From Rhodobacterales bacterium UBA7416 (lineage in GTDB: Bacteria > Pseudomonadota > Alphaproteobacteria > Rhodobacterales > Rhodobacteraceae): DNA of 6,478 nt. How positions within the stretch are numbered: the stretch's first letter is position 1; the number at the start of each line of letters is the position of its first letter. The notes beneath the pieces are model-generated. The model saw nothing but the letters and a program-made list of their open reading frames with translations, was not told the DNA's origin and searched no databases. Where the stretch lies: NCBI GenBank assembly GCA_002469545.1, contig DKMK01000009.1, positions 1 through 6,478 of the forward strand. The letters are read 5' to 3'. Shown here piece by piece: positions 1 to 6,456 of the stretch. The position numbers and the translations under genes are program-made.

Positions 1-1
1 A

Positions 2-532
2 TACGTGGCAACTGCAGGTACTGGTGCAGTTATAGGTGGCGCGGCTGTATGGCCGATGATCAACCAAATGAATCCAAGTGCTGATGTTCAAGCGCTTTCA
101 TCCATCGAAGTTGACGTTTCAGGCGTAGAGCCAGGCACGCAGATCACTGTAAAGTGGCGCGGCAAGCCTGTTTTCATACGTCGTCGTACAGCCGAGGAAA
201 TAGCTGCGGCACGCGCCGTGACGTTGGATGAATTGCCAGATGATGCAGCGCGTAATGCGAATGCAACACCAGCGGCAGGTGAAACCGAAGCATTTGCGGT
301 GGATGCAAATCGTACGTTGGATGCAGACGGCGAATGGTTGGTCATGATGGGCGTTTGTACGCACCTTGGCTGTGTTCCATTAGGCGATGCAGGCGATTTT
401 GGTGGTTGGTTCTGCCCATGTCACGGTTCACACTATGACACGGCTGGCCGTATCCGTAAGGGTCCAGCGCCAGAGAATTTGCCTGTACCTGTTGCGTCGT
501 TCATCGACGCCAACACAATTAGATTAGGTTAG
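2..532 (+). CDS. petA: Ubiquinol-cytochrome c reductase, Rieske iron-sulfur subunit (5' end missing)
   Basis: This is the Rieske [2Fe-2S] subunit of the cytochrome bc1 complex. It takes one electron from quinol at the Qo site and carries it to cytochrome c1 in the periplasm by swinging its head domain. Base 2 begins an in-frame Tyr codon and the frame is open to the window edge, so the true start and the expected twin-arginine motif lie outside. Compared with Rhodobacter, roughly 15-17 residues are missing. Counting the Val codon at base 5 as residue 1: a hydrophobic anchor covers about 2-20, and a hinge-like segment with Asn-Pro-Ser-Ala-Asp covers about 21-33. Cluster box 1 is CTHLGC (118-123) and box 2 is CPCHGSHYD (137-145). 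The expected ligands are C118, H120, C137 and H140, with C123 and C139 forming the stabilising disulfide. The stretch at about 63-105 is Ala-rich and looks like the variable insert of alphaproteobacterial Rieske proteins. petB follows after 10 bases. The Val codon at base 5 is internal, not a start. Confidence 0.97.
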   Translation, partial: YVATAGTGAVIGGAAVWPMINQMNPSADVQALSSIEVDVSGVEPGTQITVKWRGKPVFIRRRTAEEIAAARAVTLDELPDDAARNANATPAAGETEAFAVDANRTLDADGEWLVMMGVCTHLGCVPLGDAGDFGGWFCPCHGSHYDTAGRIRKGPAPENLPVPVASFIDANTIRLG

Positions 533-542
533 GGGACAGATC

Positions 543-1847
543 ATGGCTGGAATTCCACACGATCACTACGAACCAAAAACTGGCGTAGAAAAATGGCTTC
601 ACGAGCGTTTGCCCGTTGTTGCACTTGTTTATGATGTTCTGATGCTGCCTACACCCAAGAATTTGAATTGGATGTGGATCTGGGGTATCGTTTTGACGTT
701 CTGTTTGGGACTTCAAATTGTGACCGGTATCATCTTGGTTATGCATTACACGCCGCATGTTGATTTGGCGTTTGATTCTGTTGAGCACATCATGCGTGAT
801 GTGAACGGCGGTTGGGCGTTCCGTTATCTGCATGCGAATGGCGCGTCGTTGTTCTTTATTGCTGTATACGCGCATATCTTCCGTGGTTTGTATTACGGGT
901 CATACAAGGCACCACGTGAAATCACGTGGATTATTGGCATGTTGATTTACCTTATGATGATGGCAACTGGTTTCTTGGGCTATGTTTTGCCTTGGGGTCA
1001 AATGTCATTCTGGGGTGCGACTGTTATTACCGGCCTATTCGGTGCGATCCCCGGTGTTGGTTCCATTTTGCAAGAATGGTTGTTGGGTGGACCGGCTGTG
1101 GATAATGCCACGTTGAACCGTTTCTTCTCACTTCACTATCTTCTTCCGTTCGTAATTGTTGGTTTAGTTGCCATTCACATTTGGGCATTCCACACGACTG
1201 GCAACAACAACCCAACCGGTGTTGAGGTTCGTCGTAAGTCGAAAGCGGAAGCTGCGAAAGATACGGTTCCGTTCTGGCCATACTATGTGATCAAAGATTT
1301 GTTCGCATTGGTTGTGATCTTGATTATCTTCATGGCGATCGTTGGCTTTATGCCAAACTACCTTGGTCACCCGGATAACTATGTTCCTGCGAATGCATTA
1401 TCGACGCCTGCACACATTGTGCCAGAATGGTATTACCTGCCTTTCTACGCGATCCTGCGTGCGATTACGTTTGATATTTGGTTCTTGGAAGCGAAATTCC
1501 TGGGAGTGTTGGCTATGTTTGGTTCAATCGCTGTAATGGCTTTGGCACCTTGGACAGACACATCACCGGTTCGCTCTGGTCGTTACCGTCCAACGTTTAA
1601 GATTGCGTTTTGGGTATTGGGCTTCAACTTCATGTTCTTGATGTGGATGGGTGCGCAAAACCCTGACACTGTGTTGCTTGGTTTGAAAATCTCTACATGG
1701 TCACTGATTGGTACTATCTACTGGTTTGGATACTTCTTGGTCATCTTGCCCGTATTGGGTTGGACTGAAAAGACGCTGCCTGTTCCTGAAACAATCGAAG
1801 CCGATTTTGATGCGCATTACCCGCCAAAATCTGGTTCAGCGAAATAA
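543..1847 (+). CDS. petB: Ubiquinol-cytochrome c reductase, cytochrome b subunit
   Basis: This is the membrane core of the bc1 complex. It holds haems bL and bH and both quinone sites and runs the Q cycle. The 434-residue length is close to that of Rhodobacter cytochrome b. The four haem ligands are H97, H111, H198 and H212. The Qo-site PEWY motif is at 294-297, with Y147, G158 and Y302 also present. Qi-site candidates H217, N221, K251 and D252 are present. These numbers coincide with R. capsulatus numbering as I remember it, so insertions or deletions up to about residue 300 are unlikely. About eight hydrophobic helices are visible, near 43-70, 97-118, 127-150, 195-216, 251-272, 313-336, 353-372 and 384-406. 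The ATG at 543 follows AGGGG (531-535) at a spacing of 7 bases, only 10 bases after the petA stop, so co-transcription is expected. No sign of damage is visible. Confidence 0.98.
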   Translation: MAGIPHDHYEPKTGVEKWLHERLPVVALVYDVLMLPTPKNLNWMWIWGIVLTFCLGLQIVTGIILVMHYTPHVDLAFDSVEHIMRDVNGGWAFRYLHANGASLFFIAVYAHIFRGLYYGSYKAPREITWIIGMLIYLMMMATGFLGYVLPWGQMSFWGATVITGLFGAIPGVGSILQEWLLGGPAVDNATLNRFFSLHYLLPFVIVGLVAIHIWAFHTTGNNNPTGVEVRRKSKAEAAKDTVPFWPYYVIKDLFALVVILIIFMAIVGFMPNYLGHPDNYVPANALSTPAHIVPEWYYLPFYAILRAITFDIWFLEAKFLGVLAMFGSIAVMALAPWTDTSPVRSGRYRPTFKIAFWVLGFNFMFLMWMGAQNPDTVLLGLKISTWSLIGTIYWFGYFLVILPVLGWTEKTLPVPETIEADFDAHYPPKSGSAK

Positions 1848-1852
1848 TAGAA

Positions 1853-1858
1853 AGAGGA
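1853..1858 (+). promoter_or_regulatory. Ribosome binding site of petC
   Basis: AGAGGA lies 8 bases before the ATG at 1867. It decides the petC start: the frame is open further upstream to about 1708, but that stretch overlaps the end of petB. Only the ATG at 1867 leads directly into a signal peptide. Confidence 0.85.
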
Positions 1859-1866
1859 TTGATAAA

Positions 1867-2643
1867 ATGAAAAAACTACTTCTTTCGACTGTCATCGCAT
1901 TGGGTTTGGCCACGTCTGTTTCGGCGGAAGTCGGCGAAACGCACATCGAAGATTTCGCGTTCTCTTTTGAGGGACCATTTGGTAAATTTGACCAATACCA
2001 GTTGCAACGCGGTATGCAGGTTTACACTGAAGTTTGTTCTGCATGTCACGGTTTGCGTCACGTTGCGTTCCGTACATTGGGTGACGAAGGTGGTCCACAT
2101 CTGGATGCGGAAACAGTTAAGGCATATGCGGCTGAGTTCACTGTGTTTGATGCGGAATTGGATGATGATCGTGCTGCAACACCATCAGACAAATTCCCAC
2201 GCTCTGGGTTGGAAAATGCACCTGACTTGTCCTTGATGGCCAAAGCACGCGCTGGTTTCCATGGCCCGAACGGTTTGGGTATCAACCAAATCGTAAAAGG
2301 CATGGGTGGTGCGGAATACATTGCGTCTATCTTGACTGGTTATACTGGCCACGAAAAAGAGCAAGCTGGCACAACGTTTTATGAAAACACAGCCTTCCCT
2401 GGTGGTTGGATTGCAATGGCACCGCCATTGGAAGACGAAGCCGTGGAATTCGCGGATAAACATTCAAACGATGTACGCCACATGGCACAAGATGTTTCTG
2501 CATTCTTGATGTGGACTGCGGAGCCAAAAATGATGGCGCGTCAGCGTATTGGTTTGGTGTCTGTTGGCATGCTGATGTTGTTGGGTATTTTATTGTACCT
2601 GACCAATAAAAAACTGTGGCGTGATATTAAACGCAAGAGTTAA
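1867..2643 (+). CDS. petC: Cytochrome c1 (bc1 complex haem c subunit)
   Basis: This is the membrane-anchored cytochrome c1. It accepts electrons from the Rieske protein and passes them to a soluble or membrane-bound c-type cytochrome in the periplasm. The 258-residue precursor starts with a Sec signal peptide (Lys-Lys, a hydrophobic core to about residue 15, probable cleavage after the Ala at 20). Haem is attached at CSACH (57-61), with H61 as one axial ligand. The second axial ligand is probably M184 in the IAMAPPL segment. One C-terminal helix (about 228-247) followed by a Lys/Arg-rich tail anchors the protein with the haem domain outside. The only cysteines are C57 and C60, so the extra loop disulfide of Rhodobacter c1 cannot form. 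The gene starts 19 bases after petB and is followed by a terminator. Upstream petA and petB support the assignment. Confidence 0.97.
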   Translation: MKKLLLSTVIALGLATSVSAEVGETHIEDFAFSFEGPFGKFDQYQLQRGMQVYTEVCSACHGLRHVAFRTLGDEGGPHLDAETVKAYAAEFTVFDAELDDDRAATPSDKFPRSGLENAPDLSLMAKARAGFHGPNGLGINQIVKGMGGAEYIASILTGYTGHEKEQAGTTFYENTAFPGGWIAMAPPLEDEAVEFADKHSNDVRHMAQDVSAFLMWTAEPKMMARQRIGLVSVGMLMLLGILLYLTNKKLWRDIKRKS

Positions 2644-2664
2644 GTTCCACGCATAAGATTTTTG

Positions 2665-2700
2665 AAGGGCGCTGATGAATTTCAGCGCCCTTTTTCGTTT
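2665..2700 (+). terminator. Intrinsic terminator of the petABC operon
   Basis: A perfect 9-bp stem pairs GGGCGCTGA (2667-2675) with TCAGCGCCC (2682-2690) around a 6-base loop. Two further A-T pairs can form at the base (2665-2666 with 2691-2692). The stem is followed by TTTTTCGTTTTT. It sits 21 bases after the petC stop. On the opposite strand the stem is not followed by a T run, so it appears to act in one direction only. Confidence 0.93.
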
Positions 2701-2724
2701 TTGGGGTAGGGTGTCAGAAACGAT

Positions 2725-2728
2725 AGGG
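2725..2728 (+). promoter_or_regulatory. Ribosome binding site of the phosphatase-like gene
   Basis: AGGG lies 7 bases before the ATG at 2736. It supports that codon as the start and independent translation of this gene downstream of the pet terminator. I see no convincing -35/-10 pair between the terminator and this site. Confidence 0.6.
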
Positions 2729-2735
2729 TGATTGC

Positions 2736-3203
2736 ATGGATATTTTGAATTGGCGGCGTATTGATGCGCAAGTGACAACGTCTGGACAGCCGTCCGAAGC
2801 AGAGTTGGTTCTGTTGGCAGATGCGGGCGTGAAAACGATAATTAATCTTGGACCGCATTGGAACAAGGGTGCGTTGCCTGATGAGACCTCATCGGTGACA
2901 GCTTTAGGGATGAAGTATATTTATATCCCTGTGGATTTTGAAGCACCAACGCGGGCTGATTTTGAGGCGTTTCGAGAAGCCTTGAAGGAGTCACGGGGTG
3001 ATGCGGCCCATGTCCACTGTATTTACAATGCACGTGTGTCTGCGTTTTTCTATGTGCTTGCAAAAGAGCAGGGCGATAGTGTTGTTGCGCATGCGCGGAT
3101 GGATAGCATATGGCGCCCCGGTGGCGTTTGGGCTGCATTTATCGGCAAGCCCAGCGCCATTGGATCAGAACATCTCTATGAACGTGAAGATTACGACGTT
3201 TAA
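2736..3203 (+). CDS. Bacterial dual-specificity/tyrosine phosphatase-like protein with a Cys-X4-Arg loop
   Basis: This 155-residue single-domain protein has no signal peptide or membrane helix, so it is probably cytoplasmic. The N-terminal half has the pattern of bacterial phosphatase-like proteins: SGQPSEAEL (16-24), then a strand with GVKTIINLGP (31-40) and IPVDFEAPT (64-72). The P-loop-like segment is VHCIYNARVS (93-102), which places H94, C95 and R100. In a working enzyme C95 would be the nucleophile and R100 would bind phosphate. D67 is a possible general acid, but I cannot assign that from sequence. The loop has four residues between Cys and Arg and no Gly, unlike classical HC-X5-R. I recall similar short loops in relatives annotated as protein tyrosine phosphatase family, so this may be a subfamily trait, and activity and substrate are unknown. 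It follows the pet terminator and converges with thiQ, so the neighbours give no clear functional clue. A DUF442-type hydrolase relative is an alternative. Confidence 0.8.
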   Translation: MDILNWRRIDAQVTTSGQPSEAELVLLADAGVKTIINLGPHWNKGALPDETSSVTALGMKYIYIPVDFEAPTRADFEAFREALKESRGDAAHVHCIYNARVSAFFYVLAKEQGDSVVAHARMDSIWRPGGVWAAFIGKPSAIGSEHLYEREDYDV

Positions 3204-3898
3204 GTACCCAAGTATCGCGCCAGTGCAATGGGAGGGTTGGCCAGTAGTTCGGCAGTGTCTTTGGGTGGGTGGGCCTGACCATCTGCGATAAGTACGGTTT
3301 GATCTGTGATATATGCGGCGTCTTCTGGTTGGTGGGTGACCATCAATAAGGTCGCGTTTGATCCGTCTACGATTTCAGCAACTAAATCCAGCATTTCATG
3401 TTTTAGGGCTGGGCCAAGGGCGGCGAAGGGTTCATCAAGACATAATACGGGACGGTCGCGCAGTAGACAACGCGCCAGAGCTACTCGTTGTTGTTGACCG
3501 CCTGACAGTTCCGCAGGTATTTTTTTGCCTTGGTTATTGAGGCCAACGCGACGCAGCGCGTCTTGGACGATTTCATGTTCGGCGTCTGACAATCGAAGGT
3601 TTGGGTGCAGGCCTAGGGCGATGTTTTTTTCCACGGATAGGTGTGGGAATAGGTTGTGATCTTGGAACAACAACGCGATGGGCCGTTCGGCAGGTGGCGT
3701 GTTTGTGATGTCAGTTTCGTTGTACAAAATACGACCCTGGTCTGGTGCTTTAAAACCTGCAATTGCCGACAACAGTGTTGACTTACCGCCACCTGACGGG
3801 CCGAGGAGGGCGATTTTGTGGCCCTCTTCGATTTTAAAGTCAGCAGATAGGGTGAATGATCCGTGGCTGAGTTCGATGTTATCTAACGTTATGCTCAA
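3200..3898 (-). CDS. thiQ: Thiamine/TPP ABC transporter, ATP-binding protein
   Basis: This ATPase powers thiamine, thiamine phosphate and TPP import with ThiB and ThiP, on the cytoplasmic face of the inner membrane. With the TTG start the protein has 232 residues, about the usual ThiQ length. Visible motifs are Walker A GPSGGGKST (33-41), Q-loop Q79, signature LSGGQQQR (131-138), Walker B VLCLDEP (151-157) with E156, and H-loop H189. The D-loop reads ALGPAL (160-165), so Gly162 stands where most ABC ATPases have Asp. The start is chosen because AAGGAGGT (3910-3903) lies 4 bases before the TTG at 3898, with residue 2 onward reading SITLDNIEL. The frame is open further upstream to a TTG at 3934, but that has no Shine-Dalgarno site and would deepen the overlap with thiP. 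The gene overlaps thiP by 20 bases. Its TAA shares bases with the stop of the convergent phosphatase-like gene. Assignment to ThiQ rather than another importer rests on the adjacent thiB. Confidence 0.94.
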   Translation of the reverse strand: MSITLDNIELSHGSFTLSADFKIEEGHKIALLGPSGGGKSTLLSAIAGFKAPDQGRILYNETDITNTPPAERPIALLFQDHNLFPHLSVEKNIALGLHPNLRLSDAEHEIVQDALRRVGLNNQGKKIPAELSGGQQQRVALARCLLRDRPVLCLDEPFAALGPALKHEMLDLVAEIVDGSNATLLMVTHQPEDAAYITDQTVLIADGQAHPPKDTAELLANPPIALARYLGT

Positions 3899-5465
3899 GG
3901 CGACCTCCTTGGTCGAAAATCCAGAATAGGGCAACTGATAGGGTGACTAGTAGTAAGGCAACACCTGCGGCAGCGCCGAGTTGGTAAGTGGACATCATAC
4001 GGTACATCATCAGTGGCAAAGTGGCCACGTCAGGTGGGGCAAATAATGTGATGACGCCGAGATCACCCATTGAGAGGGCGGCGGCGAGGCCAGCGGAAAA
4101 ACCGACAGGGCGTTTTAGGCGCGGCCATATGGCGAGGCGAAAACGACTCCACGTGCGCATGCCAAGGCTGTCTGCGAGGCGGCCATAGTTATCTTCGGCG
4201 CGAGTCATTGCCGGTAAGATAACGCGCAGCGAAAACGGCAGCGACATGGCAGCGTTGACCAATGCGGTAATTGGTAGTGCGATGGCGAAGGGGGAAACGA
4301 AGGGGAAGGTCATGACGAATAACCCCGTGCCGATAACGAATGGAGATGCGGCGAGAGTGAGAAAACCAACGACCTCCATTACTTGGGACACGGTTTTACG
4401 TTTGCGGGCGATGCGGATCATGAATGCAGACATGGCGATGGACATGCAAACGGATAGGATCGCGGAAAGGACGGCAACGGTGACAGAATTGAATGCAGCG
4501 ACCCATACTGTTATGGGTAATGTAAACAATGGGATGAAACCGCGTATCAAAACTGATGCTAGTGGTAGGAATAGAAACAGACAAACGAGTGTGAGAACCA
4601 GCGTGTCGATAACGCGATAACGTGTCTCGCGACCGTCCCAGCGTTCAGATTTTCGATCTAAGCCCTTGGAGAAGTGCATTGGTTGAGCAATGAGGATTGT
4701 TACGGCCCCAATGGCCGCACATAAGGTGAATTGGATCATGGCCAATTGTGATGCCTTGGCTAAGTTGAAATCGAAACGGATTGCTTGGTAAATTGCGAGT
4801 TCGATTGTTGTCGCTTTAGGGCCGCCGCCAAGTGCGAGAGCGACTGCAAAGCTGGAAATACATAACAAGAAGATAAGGAGGAATGCGCCCGGGACGACGG
4901 CGCGCAGCATTGGGCGCTCAAGGTGGCGTACGATGTCATTGGTGTTCATGCCGAGCTGGGCTGATAGGCGGAAATGTTCAACAGGGATCGCTGACCAGCC
5001 TTGAACCAAAAGGCGTGTGGCGAGGGGGATATTGAAGAATACGTGAGCAAGGACAACGCCGCCAAAGCCGTAGATGTTTAACGGTCCAAGACCGAAGCTG
5101 GCGATGAGATCAGAGATATAACCAGAGCGTCCCCAAACCGCCAAAATGCCCAAAACGGCGACGATGGCGGGCAGGATGAATGGGGCACCCATCAGTGTCA
5201 GGATGAATTTGCGACCGCGAAAATTGCGCCTTGCCAATGCACGTGCGGTGGGAATGGCGATGAGTATTGAAATTACCGCAGAAGCCAAGGCCTGTAGAAT
5301 GGTAAAACGGATGGCCGACCAATCAGCGGGGGACAGCGATGATGTGATTTCAGCACGCCACCACAATGCACCAACTGTGCCAAGCGTAAGCAAAAGCAGC
5401 AGCGCGAATGCGCTGCCACCAAGGAGAAAGTGTATTGGCCTTATCGGCTGAGTGCTGTGAGCCAT
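3879..5465 (-). CDS. thiP: Thiamine/TPP ABC transporter, fused two-domain permease
   Basis: This inner-membrane permease forms the translocation channel for thiamine and its phosphates delivered by ThiB. At 528 residues it is near the length of E. coli ThiP (about 536) and consists of two tandem permease domains in one chain. Roughly twelve hydrophobic segments are visible, near 13-35, 52-74, 88-111, 132-152, 189-212, 241-261, 285-308, 322-350, 363-388, 393-412, 455-475 and 494-516. Each half has an EAA-type coupling loop with a Leu-Gly-Met core: about 163-186 (LSAQLGM) and about 423-450 (LADSLGM). These loops should dock onto two copies of ThiQ. The ATG at 5465 lies inside the last codons of thiB (25-base overlap) and has only a weak upstream AAGG about 10 bases away, consistent with translational coupling to thiB. 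The 3' end overlaps thiQ by 20 bases. An iron(III) FbpB-type permease has the same fold, but the neighbouring thiB makes the thiamine role much likelier. Confidence 0.94.
   Translation of the reverse strand: MAHSTQPIRPIHFLLGGSAFALLLLLTLGTVGALWWRAEITSSLSPADWSAIRFTILQALASAVISILIAIPTARALARRNFRGRKFILTLMGAPFILPAIVAVLGILAVWGRSGYISDLIASFGLGPLNIYGFGGVVLAHVFFNIPLATRLLVQGWSAIPVEHFRLSAQLGMNTNDIVRHLERPMLRAVVPGAFLLIFLLCISSFAVALALGGGPKATTIELAIYQAIRFDFNLAKASQLAMIQFTLCAAIGAVTILIAQPMHFSKGLDRKSERWDGRETRYRVIDTLVLTLVCLFLFLPLASVLIRGFIPLFTLPITVWVAAFNSVTVAVLSAILSVCMSIAMSAFMIRIARKRKTVSQVMEVVGFLTLAASPFVIGTGLFVMTFPFVSPFAIALPITALVNAAMSLPFSLRVILPAMTRAEDNYGRLADSLGMRTWSRFRLAIWPRLKRPVGFSAGLAAALSMGDLGVITLFAPPDVATLPLMMYRMMSTYQLGAAAGVALLLVTLSVALFWIFDQGGRLEHNVR
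3903..3910 (-). promoter_or_regulatory. Strong ribosome binding site of thiQ, inside thiP
   Basis: On the minus strand AAGGAGGT is a full match to the anti-Shine-Dalgarno complement. It lies 4 bases upstream of the TTG at 3898 and within the last codons of thiP (the Gln-Gly-Gly-Arg stretch). It fixes the thiQ start at a rare TTG and implies translation coupled to termination of thiP. Confidence 0.88.
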
Positions 5466-6445
5466 TCGGCAAGTGCCTTGTCGCGTGCCTGCTGAGCCTT
5501 ATCCGCTGGGATGATTAGGCTGTCGATCGGCGTAATGAGTTGTTCAAAACCAGCGGGCAAACCATCGGATGGAAACACAGCTGGGTACATCCAGTTGGTT
5601 GTTGGGATAATAGACTGAAAACCTTCGGATGTCATGAAGTCCAAAAATGCATCGGCCAATTCTGGCTGATCTGAGGCCGCCAATTTTCCTGCCACTTCGA
5701 TTTGCATATAGTGGCCTTCGGTGAATGACGCAGCGGATTTGGTTTTGTCGTCTTCAGCGATGATGTGGTATGCTGGTGATGTTGTGTAGGACAGAACCAT
5801 ATCTGCTTCACCTGCGGTGAACATGCCATATGCCTCTGACCAGCCTTTGGTCACCGTGAGGATTTTTGGTGCTAAGCCGGCCCAAATTTCTGGTGCGCGG
5901 TCGCCGTAAGCCTCTTTCACCCAAAGCAGAAGGCCAAGGCCGGGTGTGGATGAACGTGGATCTTGGATGACAATTTTGAAATCGTCTGGCATTGCGATCA
6001 TGGTTTCAAAGCTGGTTGGTACGTTTTTCAGCTTTGTGTTGTCATACACAAATGCGAAATAACCCCAGTCGTAAGGTAGAAATGTTGTATCTGTCCATTC
6101 GGTTGGTACATCCAAGGCGATTGGATTGTTCGCATATGGTGCAAACAAGCCCGTCGCCGCCGCGCGTTCAGTTAAATTTGTATCCAAGCCCAAAACGATG
6201 TCGGCATCTGTACGCGACCCTTCGAGTTGAATGCGTGTTAGCAATGCGGCACCGTCGCCCGCACCAATCAATTTCAGATCGCATTCACAGGTTTCCTCGA
6301 ACGCTTGTTCGACGGATGGGCCTGGGCCCCAATCGGAAACGAAGCTGTCGTAGGTGTATACGATGAGTTCTGGTTTATCTTGTGCGTGGGCTGTTGTGGC
6401 AAGTGCCAGTGTTAGGCCCGCAGCAAGGGTGATGAATTTAGTCAT
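5441..6445 (-). CDS. thiB: Thiamine/TPP ABC transporter, periplasmic binding protein
   Basis: This soluble periplasmic receptor binds thiamine, thiamine phosphate and TPP and hands them to ThiP. The 334-residue precursor (E. coli about 327) has a Sec signal peptide with a hydrophobic core at 5-18 and probable cleavage after the Ala at 21. Signature segments match remembered E. coli ThiB closely: YTYDSF (30-35) followed by DWGPGP (38-43), a Cys-X-Cys pair (C53, C55), VLGLD (84-88), GYFAFVYD (128-135), QDPRSSTPGLG (161-171), TKGWSEAYG (199-207), SYTTSPAYH (219-227) and NWMYP (284-288). W202, Y220 and W285 are candidate ligand contacts by analogy with the E. coli protein. The ATG at 6445 follows GGAG (6456-6453) with 7 bases between. 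It is the first gene of thiBPQ and overlaps thiP by 25 bases. Only 33 bases of leader are in the window, too few to judge a TPP riboswitch or promoter. Confidence 0.97.
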   Translation of the reverse strand: MTKFITLAAGLTLALATTAHAQDKPELIVYTYDSFVSDWGPGPSVEQAFEETCECDLKLIGAGDGAALLTRIQLEGSRTDADIVLGLDTNLTERAAATGLFAPYANNPIALDVPTEWTDTTFLPYDWGYFAFVYDNTKLKNVPTSFETMIAMPDDFKIVIQDPRSSTPGLGLLLWVKEAYGDRAPEIWAGLAPKILTVTKGWSEAYGMFTAGEADMVLSYTTSPAYHIIAEDDKTKSAASFTEGHYMQIEVAGKLAASDQPELADAFLDFMTSEGFQSIIPTTNWMYPAVFPSDGLPAGFEQLITPIDSLIIPADKAQQARDKALAEWLTALSR

Positions 6446-6452
6446 TTCAATA

Positions 6453-6456
6453 CTCC
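6453..6456 (-). promoter_or_regulatory. Ribosome binding site of thiB
   Basis: On the minus strand GGAG lies 7 bases before the ATG at 6445, directly in front of a signal-peptide start, which supports that start codon. Confidence 0.75.

Noticed and set aside
519..875. A 118-residue open frame on the - strand, antisense to petB
   Set aside because: It is opposite highly conserved cytochrome b codons, shows no domain or signal, and has no neighbouring context.
1708..1866. An upstream extension of the petC frame that would add 53 residues
   Set aside because: It overlaps the 3' end of petB, lacks a ribosome binding site, and would bury the signal peptide. The ATG at 1867 has AGAGGA at good spacing.
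2696..2730. A possible sigma-70 promoter for the phosphatase-like gene
   Set aside because: TTGGGG and CGATAG are poor matches to -35 and -10 boxes and are about 14 bases apart, which is too close. I could not support a promoter call.
3112..3129. A GC-rich hairpin (GCGCC/GGCGT type) near the end of the phosphatase-like gene, considered as a terminator for the thi operon
   Set aside because: The stem is short and imperfect and no T run follows on either strand.
3899..3934. A longer thiQ starting at a TTG at 3934
   Set aside because: It has no Shine-Dalgarno site, and the extra 12 residues do not resemble the start of an ABC ATPase domain. The TTG at 3898 has a full site and gives the usual family length.
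4246..4620. A 124-residue open frame on the + strand, antisense to thiP
   Set aside because: It has biased, Thr/Asn/Met-rich composition typical of the reverse of a membrane protein gene, no recognisable domain, and lies wholly opposite a well-supported gene.
5992..6366. A 124-residue open frame on the + strand, antisense to thiB
   Set aside because: It lies wholly opposite thiB, has no family resemblance, and is rich in Arg, His, Ser and Cys as expected for a shadow frame.
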